The notes beneath the pieces were generated by a model, which was not told the origin of the DNA, ran no database searches, and saw only the letters and a list, made by a program, of their open reading frames with translations. A stretch of 64,000 nt of DNA from Devosia subaequoris (GTDB lineage: Bacteria > Pseudomonadota > Alphaproteobacteria > Rhizobiales > Devosiaceae), in the NCBI RefSeq assembly GCF_014197055.1, contig NZ_JACIEW010000001.1:310001-374000 (forward strand). Reading direction: 5' to 3'. The position numbers and the translations under genes are program-made. Below, piece by piece: positions 8,501 through 17,455 of this stretch (position 1 is the first letter of the stretch; each line of letters starts with the position of its first letter).

Positions 8501-9829
8501 CTATTTGCCGCCGATGGAGGTCAACCCGCCCATATAGGGCCGCAAGGCCTCGGGGATGAGCACGGAGCCGTCTTCCTGCTGATAGTTCTCCAGCACCGCA
8601 ATCAGACAGCGCCCGACAGCCGTGCCGGAACCGTTGAGGGTGTGAACATAGCGCGGGGCCTGCTTTTCGCCGGATGGACGATAGCGGGCATCCATGCGGC
8701 GGGCCTGGAAGTCGCCGCAGACCGAGACCGAAGAGATTTCGCGATAGGTGTCTTGGCCCGGCAACCAGACTTCCAGATCGTAGGTCTTGCGGGCGCCAAA
8801 GCCCATATCGCCGGTGCAGAGTTTCATCACCCGATAATGGAGGCCAAGACGCTGCAGCACGGTTTCTGCGCAGGCAAGCATGCGCTCGTGCTCATTGATC
8901 GATTCTTCGGGCGTGGTGATGGAGACCAGTTCGACCTTGTCGAACTGGTGCTGACGCAGCATGCCGCGGGTATCGCGCCCGGCCGAGCCAGCCTCGGAGC
9001 GGAAGCAGGGCGTAAGGGCCGTGAAGCGTAAGGGGAGTTCTTCTTCAGCGAGGATGGATTCGCGTACGAAGTTGGTCATCGGCACTTCGGCGGTGGGAAT
9101 CAGGGCCAGCCGGCTCTCCCCGTGTGGAGTAAAGAACAGATCTTCCTCAAACTTCGGAAGCTGGCCCGTACCAAACAGCGCGTCGTCGCGCACAAGAACC
9201 GGCGGCTGGACTTCGAGATAGCCGTGCTCGGTGGTGTGCAAATCGAGCATGAACTGACCCAGGGCGCGTTCGAGCCGGGCGATCTGGCCCTTGAGGACGA
9301 CGAAACGGCTGCCGGAGAGCTTGGCGGCGATTTCGAAATCCATGTCCTTCTCGGCGACGCCGACTTCGAAATGCTCCTTGGGCGCGAAGGTGAAGCTCGG
9401 TTTGGCCGGGCGCGCCCTTGCAGCCGTTTCGGCCGTGCCATTGGCGCCGAAATATTCGACATTGTCGGCTTCATCTTCACCAAAGGGCACATCCTCAAGC
9501 GCCATATTGGGGATGGCCGAGAGGGCGTCGCGTAGTTCCTTTTCAACCGCGCGCTCTTCGGCCTCGCCAGTGGGGATGAACTCCTTGAGCGCGGCGACCT
9601 CGGCCATCAGCGCCTGGGCTTTGGCCTCGTCCTTCTGGGCCTTGGCCTGGCCAATCTGCTTGGAAAGGCTGTTGCGCTTTTCCTGGGCTTCGTTGAGCTT
9701 GACGATGATGGCGCGGCGGCGTTCGTCGATCGCGATCAGATCAGAGGACCGCACCGACACATTCTTACGCTGGCTCATGGCCGCGTCGAAAGCGTCAGGG
9801 TTATCTCTGATCCACTTGATATCGAACAT
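8501..9829 (-). CDS. serS: Seryl-tRNA synthetase
   Basis: 442 residues, full length for class II SerRS. The N-terminal [21 protein letters not shown] and the heptad-rich arm up to about residue 100 form the tRNA-binding coiled coil. Class II motif 2 ([21 protein letters not shown]) and motif 3 ([20 protein letters not shown]) are intact, and TAEVPMTNF marks the serine site. It charges tRNA-Ser and, in selenocysteine users, tRNA-Sec. It is placed between tatC (113 bases upstream) and surE (no gap), in one direction with them. Confidence 0.97.
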   Translation of the reverse strand: MFDIKWIRDNPDAFDAAMSQRKNVSVRSSDLIAIDERRRAIIVKLNEAQEKRNSLSKQIGQAKAQKDEAKAQALMAEVAALKEFIPTGEAEERAVEKELRDALSAIPNMALEDVPFGEDEADNVEYFGANGTAETAARARPAKPSFTFAPKEHFEVGVAEKDMDFEIAAKLSGSRFVVLKGQIARLERALGQFMLDLHTTEHGYLEVQPPVLVRDDALFGTGQLPKFEEDLFFTPHGESRLALIPTAEVPMTNFVRESILAEEELPLRFTALTPCFRSEAGSAGRDTRGMLRQHQFDKVELVSITTPEESINEHERMLACAETVLQRLGLHYRVMKLCTGDMGFGARKTYDLEVWLPGQDTYREISSVSVCGDFQARRMDARYRPSGEKQAPRYVHTLNGSGTAVGRCLIAVLENYQQEDGSVLIPEALRPYMGGLTSIGGK

Positions 9830-9942
9830 TGCATTACGGGCCCTGCCCGCCTCTTCATCGCTAGCGCAGGCCTTGGGTGACGAGCCCGGAACACGCCTGC
9901 GAGCGCTTCGGGCACAAAAGACTGCGCCCGAAAAGAGCGCAG

Positions 9943-10776
9943 CTAATCAGAGGATGAGCCAGACAGCTCTGCATCCTGTGCGGCCAAGGCCGCCTCGCGG
10001 CGCTTCTGCACGTAGCGAACCGACAGGATAGCGAGTTCGTAGAGAGCATACATCGGCATGGCAAGACCGATCTGCGAGATCGGATCAGGCGGAGACACAA
10101 GCGCGGCCAGGGCCAGAATGCCCACGATGGCATAACGGCGCCCCTTGCGAAGCATCTCCACATTGACCAGATCGATCTGGGCCAGCAGCGTCAGGACGAC
10201 CGGCAACTGGAAGCAAATGCCAAACGCCAATATGAGCGTGGTGGCGAGCCCGAGATATTCGGACACCCTGGCCAGAAGTTTGATTTCGTCGGTCTGCATG
10301 CCGGCAAAAAAGCCAAGCGCGAGCGGCAGCACGACGAAATAGACCATGGATGCGCCAAGCAGGAAGAACACCGGTGTGGCGACAAGATACGGGATCAGCG
10401 CCTTGCGCTCGTGCTTGTAGAGCCCCGGCGCCACAAAGCCGTAGATCTGGGTAGCCACATAGGGAAAGCCCAGGAAGACAGCGCCGAACAGCGAAAGATT
10501 AAGCTGGGTGAAGAAAAATTCCTGCGGGGCCGTATAGATCAGCTCCATGTCACCCGGATTGGGATAGATGGAGCGGTATGGGTTGAGCAGGATGTCAAAG
10601 ATCTGTCCTGCGAAAATAAAGCAAACCATCATCAGGGCCACCACTGCGATGGCACTGCGGATCAGCCGCTTGCGCAGTTCGGTCAAATGTTCAAGCAACG
10701 GCGCTTCGCTGCCGGCGAGTTCGTCATCGACCCCGGGATTGCTCTTGTCTTCGATCTTGGACTGCGTATCGGCCAT
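9943..10776 (-). CDS. tatC: Sec-independent translocase subunit TatC
   Basis: 277 residues with six predicted membrane spans. The N-terminal cytoplasmic segment [15 protein letters not shown] carries the conserved glutamate and LRxR signature that binds the twin-arginine signal peptide. Next come [37 protein letters not shown] and [35 protein letters not shown], both typical. It starts directly after the tatB stop. TatC is the receptor for folded proteins exported by the Tat route in the inner membrane. Confidence 0.97.
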   Translation of the reverse strand: MADTQSKIEDKSNPGVDDELAGSEAPLLEHLTELRKRLIRSAIAVVALMMVCFIFAGQIFDILLNPYRSIYPNPGDMELIYTAPQEFFFTQLNLSLFGAVFLGFPYVATQIYGFVAPGLYKHERKALIPYLVATPVFFLLGASMVYFVVLPLALGFFAGMQTDEIKLLARVSEYLGLATTLILAFGICFQLPVVLTLLAQIDLVNVEMLRKGRRYAIVGILALAALVSPPDPISQIGLAMPMYALYELAILSVRYVQKRREAALAAQDAELSGSSSD

Positions 10777-11556
10777 TTATTCTGTCTTTCCGGCCGTTAC
10801 GGCAGTCTTTTTACGCGTCGCGCGGGGTTTGGCCGGTTTGTCGCCCTGATCGGCTGCCTTTGCTGGCGTCTTGCGCACGGGTTTTTTGGCCGTCGCGGTT
10901 GCGCCGCGCGCGGCACGCGGAGTGGCAGGCTTGTCCAGCTGGCTGGCTGAAGCCTCAGCGGTAGGCGCCTCTGCTGCAGCAGGCGTGGCGACCGAAGATT
11001 TGGCGGCCGGTTTGCGGGCCGACTTAGCCGCCGATGATCTGGCCCTCGTGGCTTTCGCTGCAGCAGGCTTGGGGGTGCTGGTTTTACCAGTGCTCCCCTT
11101 GGCAGTCGCGGCCCGCGACGCACGAGCCGGTGCTTTCACTGGCTCTGCCTTTTTGGTGGTGAAACCGTATTCGGCGGCCATTTCGTCAGCAGACTTTTTG
11201 GCGGGCGCCATGCCGACCTGCTGCTGAATAGCCTCGACGACACTCTCTTCTTGGGGGTCGGTCGGCTTCAAAGCACCACTGGGGCTTTCTTTGCCGTCCT
11301 TGCCAATGCTGTTGAAGTCCTTGCGGATCTCGTCAGCTGTCTTCTTGAGGGGCGAGGTGATCGAGGACCGCAAATTGCGCACCTCATCAAGCCCGGTGGT
11401 CTTATTGATCTCGCGCTGGAACTCGCGTCCCATACGCTGAACCTGACCAATCACCTTGCCAACCCGGCCCATGACAACGGGCAGGTCCTTCGGGCCGATA
11501 AAGATCAGCGCCATGACGCCGATCACCAGCATTTCTGTCCAGCCTAGGCCGAGCAT
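10777..11556 (-). CDS. tatB: Sec-independent translocase subunit TatB with long basic tail
   Basis: 259 residues. The first 60 are classical TatB: MLGLGWTEMLVIGVMALIFIGPKDLPVVMGRVGKVIGQVQRM, a short membrane helix, a glycine-proline hinge and an amphipathic helix, followed by a charged helix. From about residue 115 on the protein turns into an Ala/Lys/Pro/Thr-rich tail of roughly 140 residues with many KPAAK- and RAT-like repeats, so it is well above the length of the enterobacterial protein (about 170). Such tails are frequent in this order and are probably disordered. The gene is between tatA and tatC in the usual order. Confidence 0.95.
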   Translation of the reverse strand: MLGLGWTEMLVIGVMALIFIGPKDLPVVMGRVGKVIGQVQRMGREFQREINKTTGLDEVRNLRSSITSPLKKTADEIRKDFNSIGKDGKESPSGALKPTDPQEESVVEAIQQQVGMAPAKKSADEMAAEYGFTTKKAEPVKAPARASRAATAKGSTGKTSTPKPAAAKATRARSSAAKSARKPAAKSSVATPAAAEAPTAEASASQLDKPATPRAARGATATAKKPVRKTPAKAADQGDKPAKPRATRKKTAVTAGKTE

Positions 11557-11616
11557 TTATTCAGTCTCCGGACGACGGCCAGGCCGCCACGCTTGGAATG
11601 GGACAATGCAGTTCGC

Positions 11617-11835
11617 TTAGGCGTCCTTGCTCTTGTCCACTTCCTTGGCATCGACGGTGCTGGGTGCATCCGCGTGCAGACGCTCAGCGGGCTTGTCGTC
11701 GTCCTTCATACCCTTCTGGAAGGCTTTGATGCCCGAGGCAACCTCTCCCATCATGCCGGAAATCTTCCCGCGGCCGAACAGCAGGATAACGACGACGGCA
11801 ACTACGAGAATGCCCCAAATAGACGGCGCGTGCAT
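11617..11835 (-). CDS. tatA: Sec-independent translocase subunit TatA
   Basis: 72 residues: a membrane helix ([16 protein letters not shown]), the FGRGK hinge, an amphipathic helix ([20 protein letters not shown]) and an acidic-charged tail with [11 protein letters not shown]. This is the pore-forming small subunit of the Tat system. It precedes tatB by 60 bases and follows scpB by about 120 bases, in the same direction. The F-G-R-G-K hinge and the lack of the conserved TatB glutamate separate it from TatB. Confidence 0.95.
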   Translation of the reverse strand: MHAPSIWGILVVAVVVILLFGRGKISGMMGEVASGIKAFQKGMKDDDKPAERLHADAPSTVDAKEVDKSKDA

Positions 11836-11955
11836 GATGGTCTCCCTAGAACTCTGTTACGCGTTACACGCGATAGATAGACCGAGAAATAGGTTCAAAT
11901 GCACCTGAACACAAGAACGTGTTCCGTTTCGTGCGAGGGAAAACCCGTTTAGCGA

Positions 11956-12627
11956 TCACGTTTCCTCATCTTCGGGCTCCAGATCACCCGGATCGGCGGG
12001 ATCGAGTGGATCTTCGTCGTTTCGCAGGGCGCCGTCGAGCGGCAATGGAATCTGCATATCGGCCGGCAGGCGACCGGAGAGGAGACCCGCCCCCTTCAGT
12101 TCGTCCAGTCCGGGCAGGTCTGACAGGCTTTCCAGGCCAAAATGATCGAGGAATGCATCCGTGGTACCGTACGTCACCGGCCGACCCGGGGTGCGCCGAC
12201 GGCCGCGCATGCGCACCCAGCCGGCCTCCATCAGCAGATCGAGTGTGCCTTTGCCCGTAGCGACGCCGCGCACCTCCTCGATTTCGGCTCGTGTCGCGGG
12301 TTGGTGATAGGCGATGATGGAGAGCGTTTCGAGGGCGGCTCGCGACAATGGGCGGGTCTCGTGTTCCTCGCGCCGGAGCAGGAAGCCAAGGTCTTCGGCG
12401 GTGCGAAATGCCCATCCCTCGCCGCGCCGGACCAGATTGACGCCGCGTTCAGCATAAGCTTCCTGCAGACGCTGCAGCAGCGCCGGCACATCGGCGCCCT
12501 CTCCCAGATAGGGTGCTAGGTCGGAGGGGCGCAAAGGCAAGTCCGAAGCGAAAAGCAGCGCTTCGAGAATGCGCAAATGGCGACGCAGGACTTCGCCTGG
12601 TTGCTCGCCGCTCTGTTGATCACTCAC
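11956..12627 (-). CDS. scpB: Segregation and condensation protein B
   Basis: 223 residues from the GTG at 12627, which has GGAG eight bases upstream; the frame overlaps the end of scpA by eight bases, indicating coupled translation. Two winged-helix domains are seen: LRILEALLFASDLPL near the start, and RAALETLSIIAYHQPATRAEIEEVRGVATGKGTLDLLMEAGWVRMRGRRRTPGRPVTYGTTDAFLDHFGL, which is the ScpB core. The last 35 residues are an acidic tail rich in Asp/Glu/Pro. ScpB is a dimer that stabilises ScpA on the SMC condensin ring; the smc gene is not in the window. Confidence 0.95.
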   Translation of the reverse strand: MSDQQSGEQPGEVLRRHLRILEALLFASDLPLRPSDLAPYLGEGADVPALLQRLQEAYAERGVNLVRRGEGWAFRTAEDLGFLLRREEHETRPLSRAALETLSIIAYHQPATRAEIEEVRGVATGKGTLDLLMEAGWVRMRGRRRTPGRPVTYGTTDAFLDHFGLESLSDLPGLDELKGAGLLSGRLPADMQIPLPLDGALRNDEDPLDPADPGDLEPEDEET

Positions 12628-13444
12628 TGCTTTCACTCCGCCGACGGCGCATGAACAGAGGGCCAAAGGTTTCGGTCTGGCGGATGTCGATCTGCCCCTG
12701 CCTCACCAGTTCAAGACTCGACGCGAAGGAGGAGGCACGAACAGTGGCCCGTTCTGCGGGTGTCGAAAGATAGTCGACCAGGTAGGCGTCGAGCGAAATC
12801 CACTCCTGGCTTTCGCCAATCAGCCGCTCGAGGATATCGCGCGCGTCCTGCAAGGACCACACGGTGCGCAGGCGCGGGGCGTAATCGCTGGTGATGCCCC
12901 GTTCGCGCTGGCTCGAATAGGCCTTGAGCAGGTCGTAGAGGCTCGCCTCCCATATCGCATGCCGCGAAATCTCCATGGGCTCACGCGCGCCGCGCGGATA
13001 GATCTGGAAGCCCAGGCGCGGCCGGTTCATCAACCGGTTAGCGGCGTTGCGCATGGCTTCCAGGCGTTTGAGCCGGAATTGCAGCATGGCGGCGAGCATT
13101 TCGCCACTCGGCTCATCGTCTCCCGGGGCCTGGGGTACCATCAACCGGCTTTTAAGATAGGCGAGCCAGGCCGCCATGACGAGATAATCGGCGGCGACCT
13201 CAATGCGACGCTCGCGCACCTTGTCGATGAAGCTGAGATATTGTTCGGCGAGCGCCAGGATGGAAATACCCGAGAGGTCGACCTTCTGGCGCCGCGCCAG
13301 ATCCAGAAGCAGATCCAGCGGCCCTTCATATCCCCCCACATCGACCCGCAGCACGTCTTCAGTGGCCGACGGCGCCGGTGGGTCGAACCAATTGGTTTCT
13401 GCCTGTGTCATGGGCTGCCGATCAGGATGGCGATCATGCGTCAT
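12620..13444 (-). CDS. scpA: Segregation and condensation protein A
   Basis: 274 residues. After a variable N-terminus the kleisin signature begins: VGGYEGPLDLLLDLARRQKVDLSGISILALAEQYLSFID, then AADYLVMAAWLAYLKSRLM, and a C-terminal winged helix ending in the SSE residues next to scpB. ScpA bridges the SMC heads in chromosome organisation. An alternative start at 13411 would drop eleven residues; neither start has a strong ribosome site, so the N-terminus is uncertain. It follows the SPOR-domain gene, where relatives usually have a nagZ-type glycosidase gene in between. Confidence 0.94.
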   Translation of the reverse strand: MTHDRHPDRQPMTQAETNWFDPPAPSATEDVLRVDVGGYEGPLDLLLDLARRQKVDLSGISILALAEQYLSFIDKVRERRIEVAADYLVMAAWLAYLKSRLMVPQAPGDDEPSGEMLAAMLQFRLKRLEAMRNAANRLMNRPRLGFQIYPRGAREPMEISRHAIWEASLYDLLKAYSSQRERGITSDYAPRLRTVWSLQDARDILERLIGESQEWISLDAYLVDYLSTPAERATVRASSFASSLELVRQGQIDIRQTETFGPLFMRRRRSESSE

Positions 13445-13491
13445 CCTTGTCCGCTGGCGCAGGACGCGTCAAGCAAGGACCGATGTCGGCT

Positions 13492-15549
13492 TTAGAGCAG
13501 GAGGCAATCGCCGCCGGCCGCCTTCACATTGGTGCAGATGTTCGCTGCACTTTCGCGCGAATTCGCGGGCACCAGGACGCGGTAGTAAATGCCGCGTTCG
13601 CCCAGATCGACACGCTGGATTTCCAAGTTGGCGCCGCCGAACAGCACGCCATAGCGGGTCGCGATGGCCTGGGCCGACTGGCGGGCGGCATCTTCGCTGC
13701 GCTGAGAGGCCAATTGTACATAAGCCGAGGCCGAGCCACCCGAGGGGGTTGCGGCGACCTGTTGCTGTGCTGTTGCCGCGGGTGCAGCCGCAACCGGTGC
13801 CGGGGCTGGCCTGGCATTTGCAGCGGCAATAGCAGCCGAAGCCAGGGCGGCGAAATCGGATGGACGTTCCATCGGCACGCGAACGGTGCGCCCCGGCACG
13901 GCAGTTCCTGTAACGTCGACCACGGTTACGTCCGAACCCGGTTCAGCAACATCGGTCGCCGGGACCAGAGTTTCCGGTGCCGTCTCGGTGGCGGCAGCGG
14001 GTGTAGGGGTGTCGGTCTGCGCGCTGGCAATCAGGTCGGGGGTCGAGAAGTCGGCGCCCGGCACTTCGGGGACATCGGGGCGGTCGACAGGCAGAATGGC
14101 CGAACCGGCAAGGCTGTCATCTCCGCTGACGATGGTGCCGTCTGGTCGCACGGTCACGGTACGCACCTTGCGATTCACGAGGCCGTCCTGATTGGGGTCG
14201 ACAGTGGTTGTTTCGGCGTCGGAGATTACGCCGACATTGGTGGGGGCGCTATTGGCTGCGACCACGGCCTCGGTATCGGCCTGGTCACGCGATACCAATT
14301 GTTCGCCGTCGCCGGTATTGGCACCAGAAATCTCGTTGAACACCACAGATTGCGGTGCTTCGGTTGTTTGCTCGACCTCAGGCACTTCCTTGGTCGGGGT
14401 GGTGTCGGCGACCAGCAATGGTGCCGGACCGCTGGCCGGTCCACCCTGCCCCAGCACCCAATAGAGACCAAATCCGGCTGCGGCCAGCAGGCTGACGGCC
14501 ACCAAAGGTCCGACCACCGCCCGGTTCATACGGCGCGGTTCACGCTGCGGCTCGGCCAGAGCTTCGGTCTCAGGCGTGGTGGTATCGGGAGTGCCGCCAT
14601 CACTGCCGTTGACCCATTCCACATGGGCACCGGTCGCTGCAGCCGCCGCGAGAATGGCCTCGTCTACCGAACTCATATCATCGGTGCGGACCGATGGTGC
14701 CGGTTCGGCAGGCTTTGGCGCCACGGGTGTCGGCTCAACTGCCTTTGCCGGTGCCGGGGTGGCGACCGTCGGGGTTGCGAGGCTGCGCAGGGCCGGACTT
14801 GCCGGTGCGGCGGCTGGTGGTGCCATGCGAACAGCCGGACCGACCAGGCGCTCGATTTCATCGAGCGGATCGACTGTGTCGTCGGCTTTTTTGGGCTGGA
14901 CCGGCTCCGGCGCTGCAGAAGCCACCGGCTGCTGCCGCACGGCTACCGGGTCGGACAGCGTCGGGGCCTGCGGCTTTGTCGCGTTATCGCCAAGACCGAA
15001 GATGGGCGGCGTGACGAAATTGTCGTCGCTGCGGGCGAGCGGCTCGAGTTTCGGTTCGGGCGCGGTCGGTGCTTCGACTGGTTCCGGGACCGAGATATCT
15101 GTCGCCAGTTCAGCTGCGATCAGGTCAGCAAGGCTATCCTGATCCAGCGGCGCCAGTTTTTCGTCGTCGGGTTCGTCCGTGGTTTCTTCAGCCTGCTGTG
15201 GCGCCTGCGTGGCAGCAGCGCTAGTGGCGGCGCTGGCTTGTCCTGCATCAAGACCAAATTCGAAAGAGAATGGCTCGAGTTTCGGCGCGGCGGATGTCGC
15301 GTCGGCGCCGGGGATACGTACCGGCACCGAATTGGGCTGGGCCGTCTGGCCGGCGGCGCCGGACGTCGGGTCGGTGCGTGGCGCAGGTTCCGCCTGGGGC
15401 TCTCCTGGAATGCGCACAGGCGGCGACTGTACCTTGGGTTGCGGCTGGTCGCCGCGGGCCTCATCGGCCATCAGGCGCGCCAGCTCGGCAATAAGATCGT
15501 CGGGTGCTTCAGTCTGTGCGGCCATCGATTGCGGTTTCGCTGACGTCAT
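13492..15549 (-). CDS. Single-span SPOR-domain protein with long disordered cytoplasmic part
   Basis: 685 residues. About 340 residues of Pro/Ala/Glu/Asp-rich, low-complexity sequence precede one membrane helix (VVGPLVAVSLLAAAGFGLYWVLG, 345-367). A second Pro/Thr/Ala-rich stretch follows, then a C-terminal SPOR domain from about 608 (AYVQLASQRSEDAARQSAQAIATRYG ... LGERGIYYRVLVPA ... AANICTNVKAAGGDCLLL). SPOR domains bind denuded glycan strands at the division septum. In Hyphomicrobiales a large SPOR protein downstream of argS is standard. The extensive antisense open frame across it is a GC-rich shadow. Confidence 0.87.
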   Translation of the reverse strand: MTSAKPQSMAAQTEAPDDLIAELARLMADEARGDQPQPKVQSPPVRIPGEPQAEPAPRTDPTSGAAGQTAQPNSVPVRIPGADATSAAPKLEPFSFEFGLDAGQASAATSAAATQAPQQAEETTDEPDDEKLAPLDQDSLADLIAAELATDISVPEPVEAPTAPEPKLEPLARSDDNFVTPPIFGLGDNATKPQAPTLSDPVAVRQQPVASAAPEPVQPKKADDTVDPLDEIERLVGPAVRMAPPAAAPASPALRSLATPTVATPAPAKAVEPTPVAPKPAEPAPSVRTDDMSSVDEAILAAAAATGAHVEWVNGSDGGTPDTTTPETEALAEPQREPRRMNRAVVGPLVAVSLLAAAGFGLYWVLGQGGPASGPAPLLVADTTPTKEVPEVEQTTEAPQSVVFNEISGANTGDGEQLVSRDQADTEAVVAANSAPTNVGVISDAETTTVDPNQDGLVNRKVRTVTVRPDGTIVSGDDSLAGSAILPVDRPDVPEVPGADFSTPDLIASAQTDTPTPAAATETAPETLVPATDVAEPGSDVTVVDVTGTAVPGRTVRVPMERPSDFAALASAAIAAANARPAPAPVAAAPAATAQQQVAATPSGGSASAYVQLASQRSEDAARQSAQAIATRYGVLFGGANLEIQRVDLGERGIYYRVLVPANSRESAANICTNVKAAGGDCLLL

Positions 15550-15621
15550 CTTGCAGCGCCCCTAGAATGCGGAATGTCCTGTCAAGGATTTTCCGCGTAT
15601 TTTCACACCAATGCGCCCGAA

Positions 15622-17367
15622 TTATGAAAGCTCTTCGGGTGCAGAGACCCCCAAAATCCCTAGGCCGTTGCGGATTACCTGACGAACGGCGTCGACAAGT
15701 GCGAGTCGCGCTAGGGTCAACTTCGGGCTCGAAGGGTTAACAAATCGTAACTGCGGGTCATCCTTGCCCTTGGCCCAGAAGCCATGCAAGGCCCCTGCAA
15801 GCTCGTGTACATAGAAGGCAATCCGGTGCGGTTCATGCGCGATCGTGGCGGCAGCCACGGTGCGCGGCCAGGCGCCCAGGAGCCGGATCAGCTCGATATC
15901 TGCAGCGCTGCCAAGAAGTTCCAGTTCTGCGCCGGCCAGCGCAGCCGGCGACGCATCGAGCCCAGGCATGTCACGCTCGGCGGTGCGGAAAATCGAGCAG
16001 GCCCGCGCATGGGCGTATTGGACGTAGAAGACCGGATTATCGCGTGTCTGTTCCTTGACGAGCGCAAAGTCGAAATCCATCGACGCATCGTTGCGCCGGA
16101 ACAGCAGCATGAAGCGGGTCGCGTCGGCGCCAACTTCATCAACAACGTCGGCCAGGGTGACCAGATCGCCCGAGCGCTTGGACATCTTGAATGGCTCGCC
16201 ATTCTTGAGCAGCCGAACCAGTTGGCAGATGCGCACATCAATATCTGCTTCGCCCTGCGAGACGGCCTTAACCGCCGCCTGGAGACGTTTGACATAGCCT
16301 GAGTGGTCGGCGCCGAGCACATTGATCATGTGTTTGAAGCCGCGCAGATATTTGTTGCGGTGATAGGCGATGTCAGCCGCGAAATAAGTGTAGGAGCCGT
16401 CGGATTTGATCAGGGCGCGATCGGTATCGTCGCCATAGTCAGTGGCGCGGAACAGGGTCTGCTCGCGATCTTCCCATTCCTCGGGCGCCTTGCCCTTGGG
16501 GGGCTCGAGGCGCCCTTCATAGACCATGCCTTCGTCGCGCAACCAATCCAACGTGCTCTGGATGTCGCCCCCCTGCCCATGCAGGGTGCGCTCGGAAAAG
16601 AATACGTCGTGATGAATGTTAAGCTGGGCCAGGTCGGCCTTGACCAATTCCATCATGGCGGCAAGGGCCGCTTCGCGCGCGATCAGCACCGCTTCCTGCT
16701 CGGGCATGTCCAGCAAGGACCGGCCGTACTCGGACGCCAGCGCCTTGCCCACAGGCACCAGATAGTCGCCGGGATAGAAGCCGGGCGGTATATCGATGGT
16801 TTCCCCGAGCGCTTCGCGATAGCGCAACATGGCTGACTGGCCAAGGATAATGGTCTGGCCGCCGGTGTCGTTGATGTAATACTCGCGTGTCACATCGTAA
16901 CCCGACCAAGCCATGAGCGAAGCCAAGGCGTCGCCGAACACCGCGCCGCGGGTATGCCCCACATGCATCGGACCGGTGGGGTTGGCAGACACAAATTCGA
17001 CATTGACCCGTTCATTCTTGCCTAGATCGGATCGCCCAAAGTTCTCGCCCTGTGCGCCGACTGCCCGAAGCACCTGATGCCAGATCGAATCTACAAGACG
17101 GAAATTGATGAAACCGGGGCCCGCGACTTCCACCGAGGTGACGTCGGGCGTAGACTTGAAGCGTTCCACCAGACCGGACGCCACTTCGCGCGGGTTTTTG
17201 CCCAACGGCTTGGCAACTACCATCGCTGCATTGGTTGACAGGTCGCCATGGGCGGGGTCGCGCGGCGGCTCCACCACCACGCGCGCAAGCAGCTCGTTTT
17301 CGAGCTGGGGATAGTCGGCACGCAGGGCCTCGATGACCCGGGTGGTGAAGAGGGCGAAGATGTCCAT
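15622..17367 (-). CDS. argS: Arginyl-tRNA synthetase
   Basis: 581 residues, normal for class I ArgRS. The N-terminal add-1 domain runs to about residue 110; the HIGH-type motif is in VSANPTGPMHVGHTRGAVFGD, and the KMSKS-type motif in GEPFKMSKRSGDLVTL. The C-terminal helical anticodon-binding domain ends in DAVRQVIRNGLGILGVSAPEELS, the usual family ending with the terminal methionine region replaced by a short tail. It is located between dgt and the SPOR gene in the leftward block, an order common in the group. Confidence 0.97.
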   Translation of the reverse strand: MDIFALFTTRVIEALRADYPQLENELLARVVVEPPRDPAHGDLSTNAAMVVAKPLGKNPREVASGLVERFKSTPDVTSVEVAGPGFINFRLVDSIWHQVLRAVGAQGENFGRSDLGKNERVNVEFVSANPTGPMHVGHTRGAVFGDALASLMAWSGYDVTREYYINDTGGQTIILGQSAMLRYREALGETIDIPPGFYPGDYLVPVGKALASEYGRSLLDMPEQEAVLIAREAALAAMMELVKADLAQLNIHHDVFFSERTLHGQGGDIQSTLDWLRDEGMVYEGRLEPPKGKAPEEWEDREQTLFRATDYGDDTDRALIKSDGSYTYFAADIAYHRNKYLRGFKHMINVLGADHSGYVKRLQAAVKAVSQGEADIDVRICQLVRLLKNGEPFKMSKRSGDLVTLADVVDEVGADATRFMLLFRRNDASMDFDFALVKEQTRDNPVFYVQYAHARACSIFRTAERDMPGLDASPAALAGAELELLGSAADIELIRLLGAWPRTVAAATIAHEPHRIAFYVHELAGALHGFWAKGKDDPQLRFVNPSSPKLTLARLALVDAVRQVIRNGLGILGVSAPEELS

Positions 17368-17455
17368 GTCAAACCTGTGGGGAGACTGTCCTGGTCACGC
17401 TCCCCAACCGGAAAGTGGAACCACTTTTTGCGGGAAACGCTCCTGTGGCGCCGGG

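Noticed and set aside
7943-9031. Plus-strand open frame across surE and serS
   Set aside because: It covers two convincing minus-strand genes and crosses their junction; typical third-position shadow of high-GC DNA.
13378-15543. Long open frame on the plus strand opposite the SPOR gene
   Set aside because: It is antisense to a low-complexity, GC-rich gene, has an Arg/Gly/Cys-rich translation without any domain, and no ribosome site.
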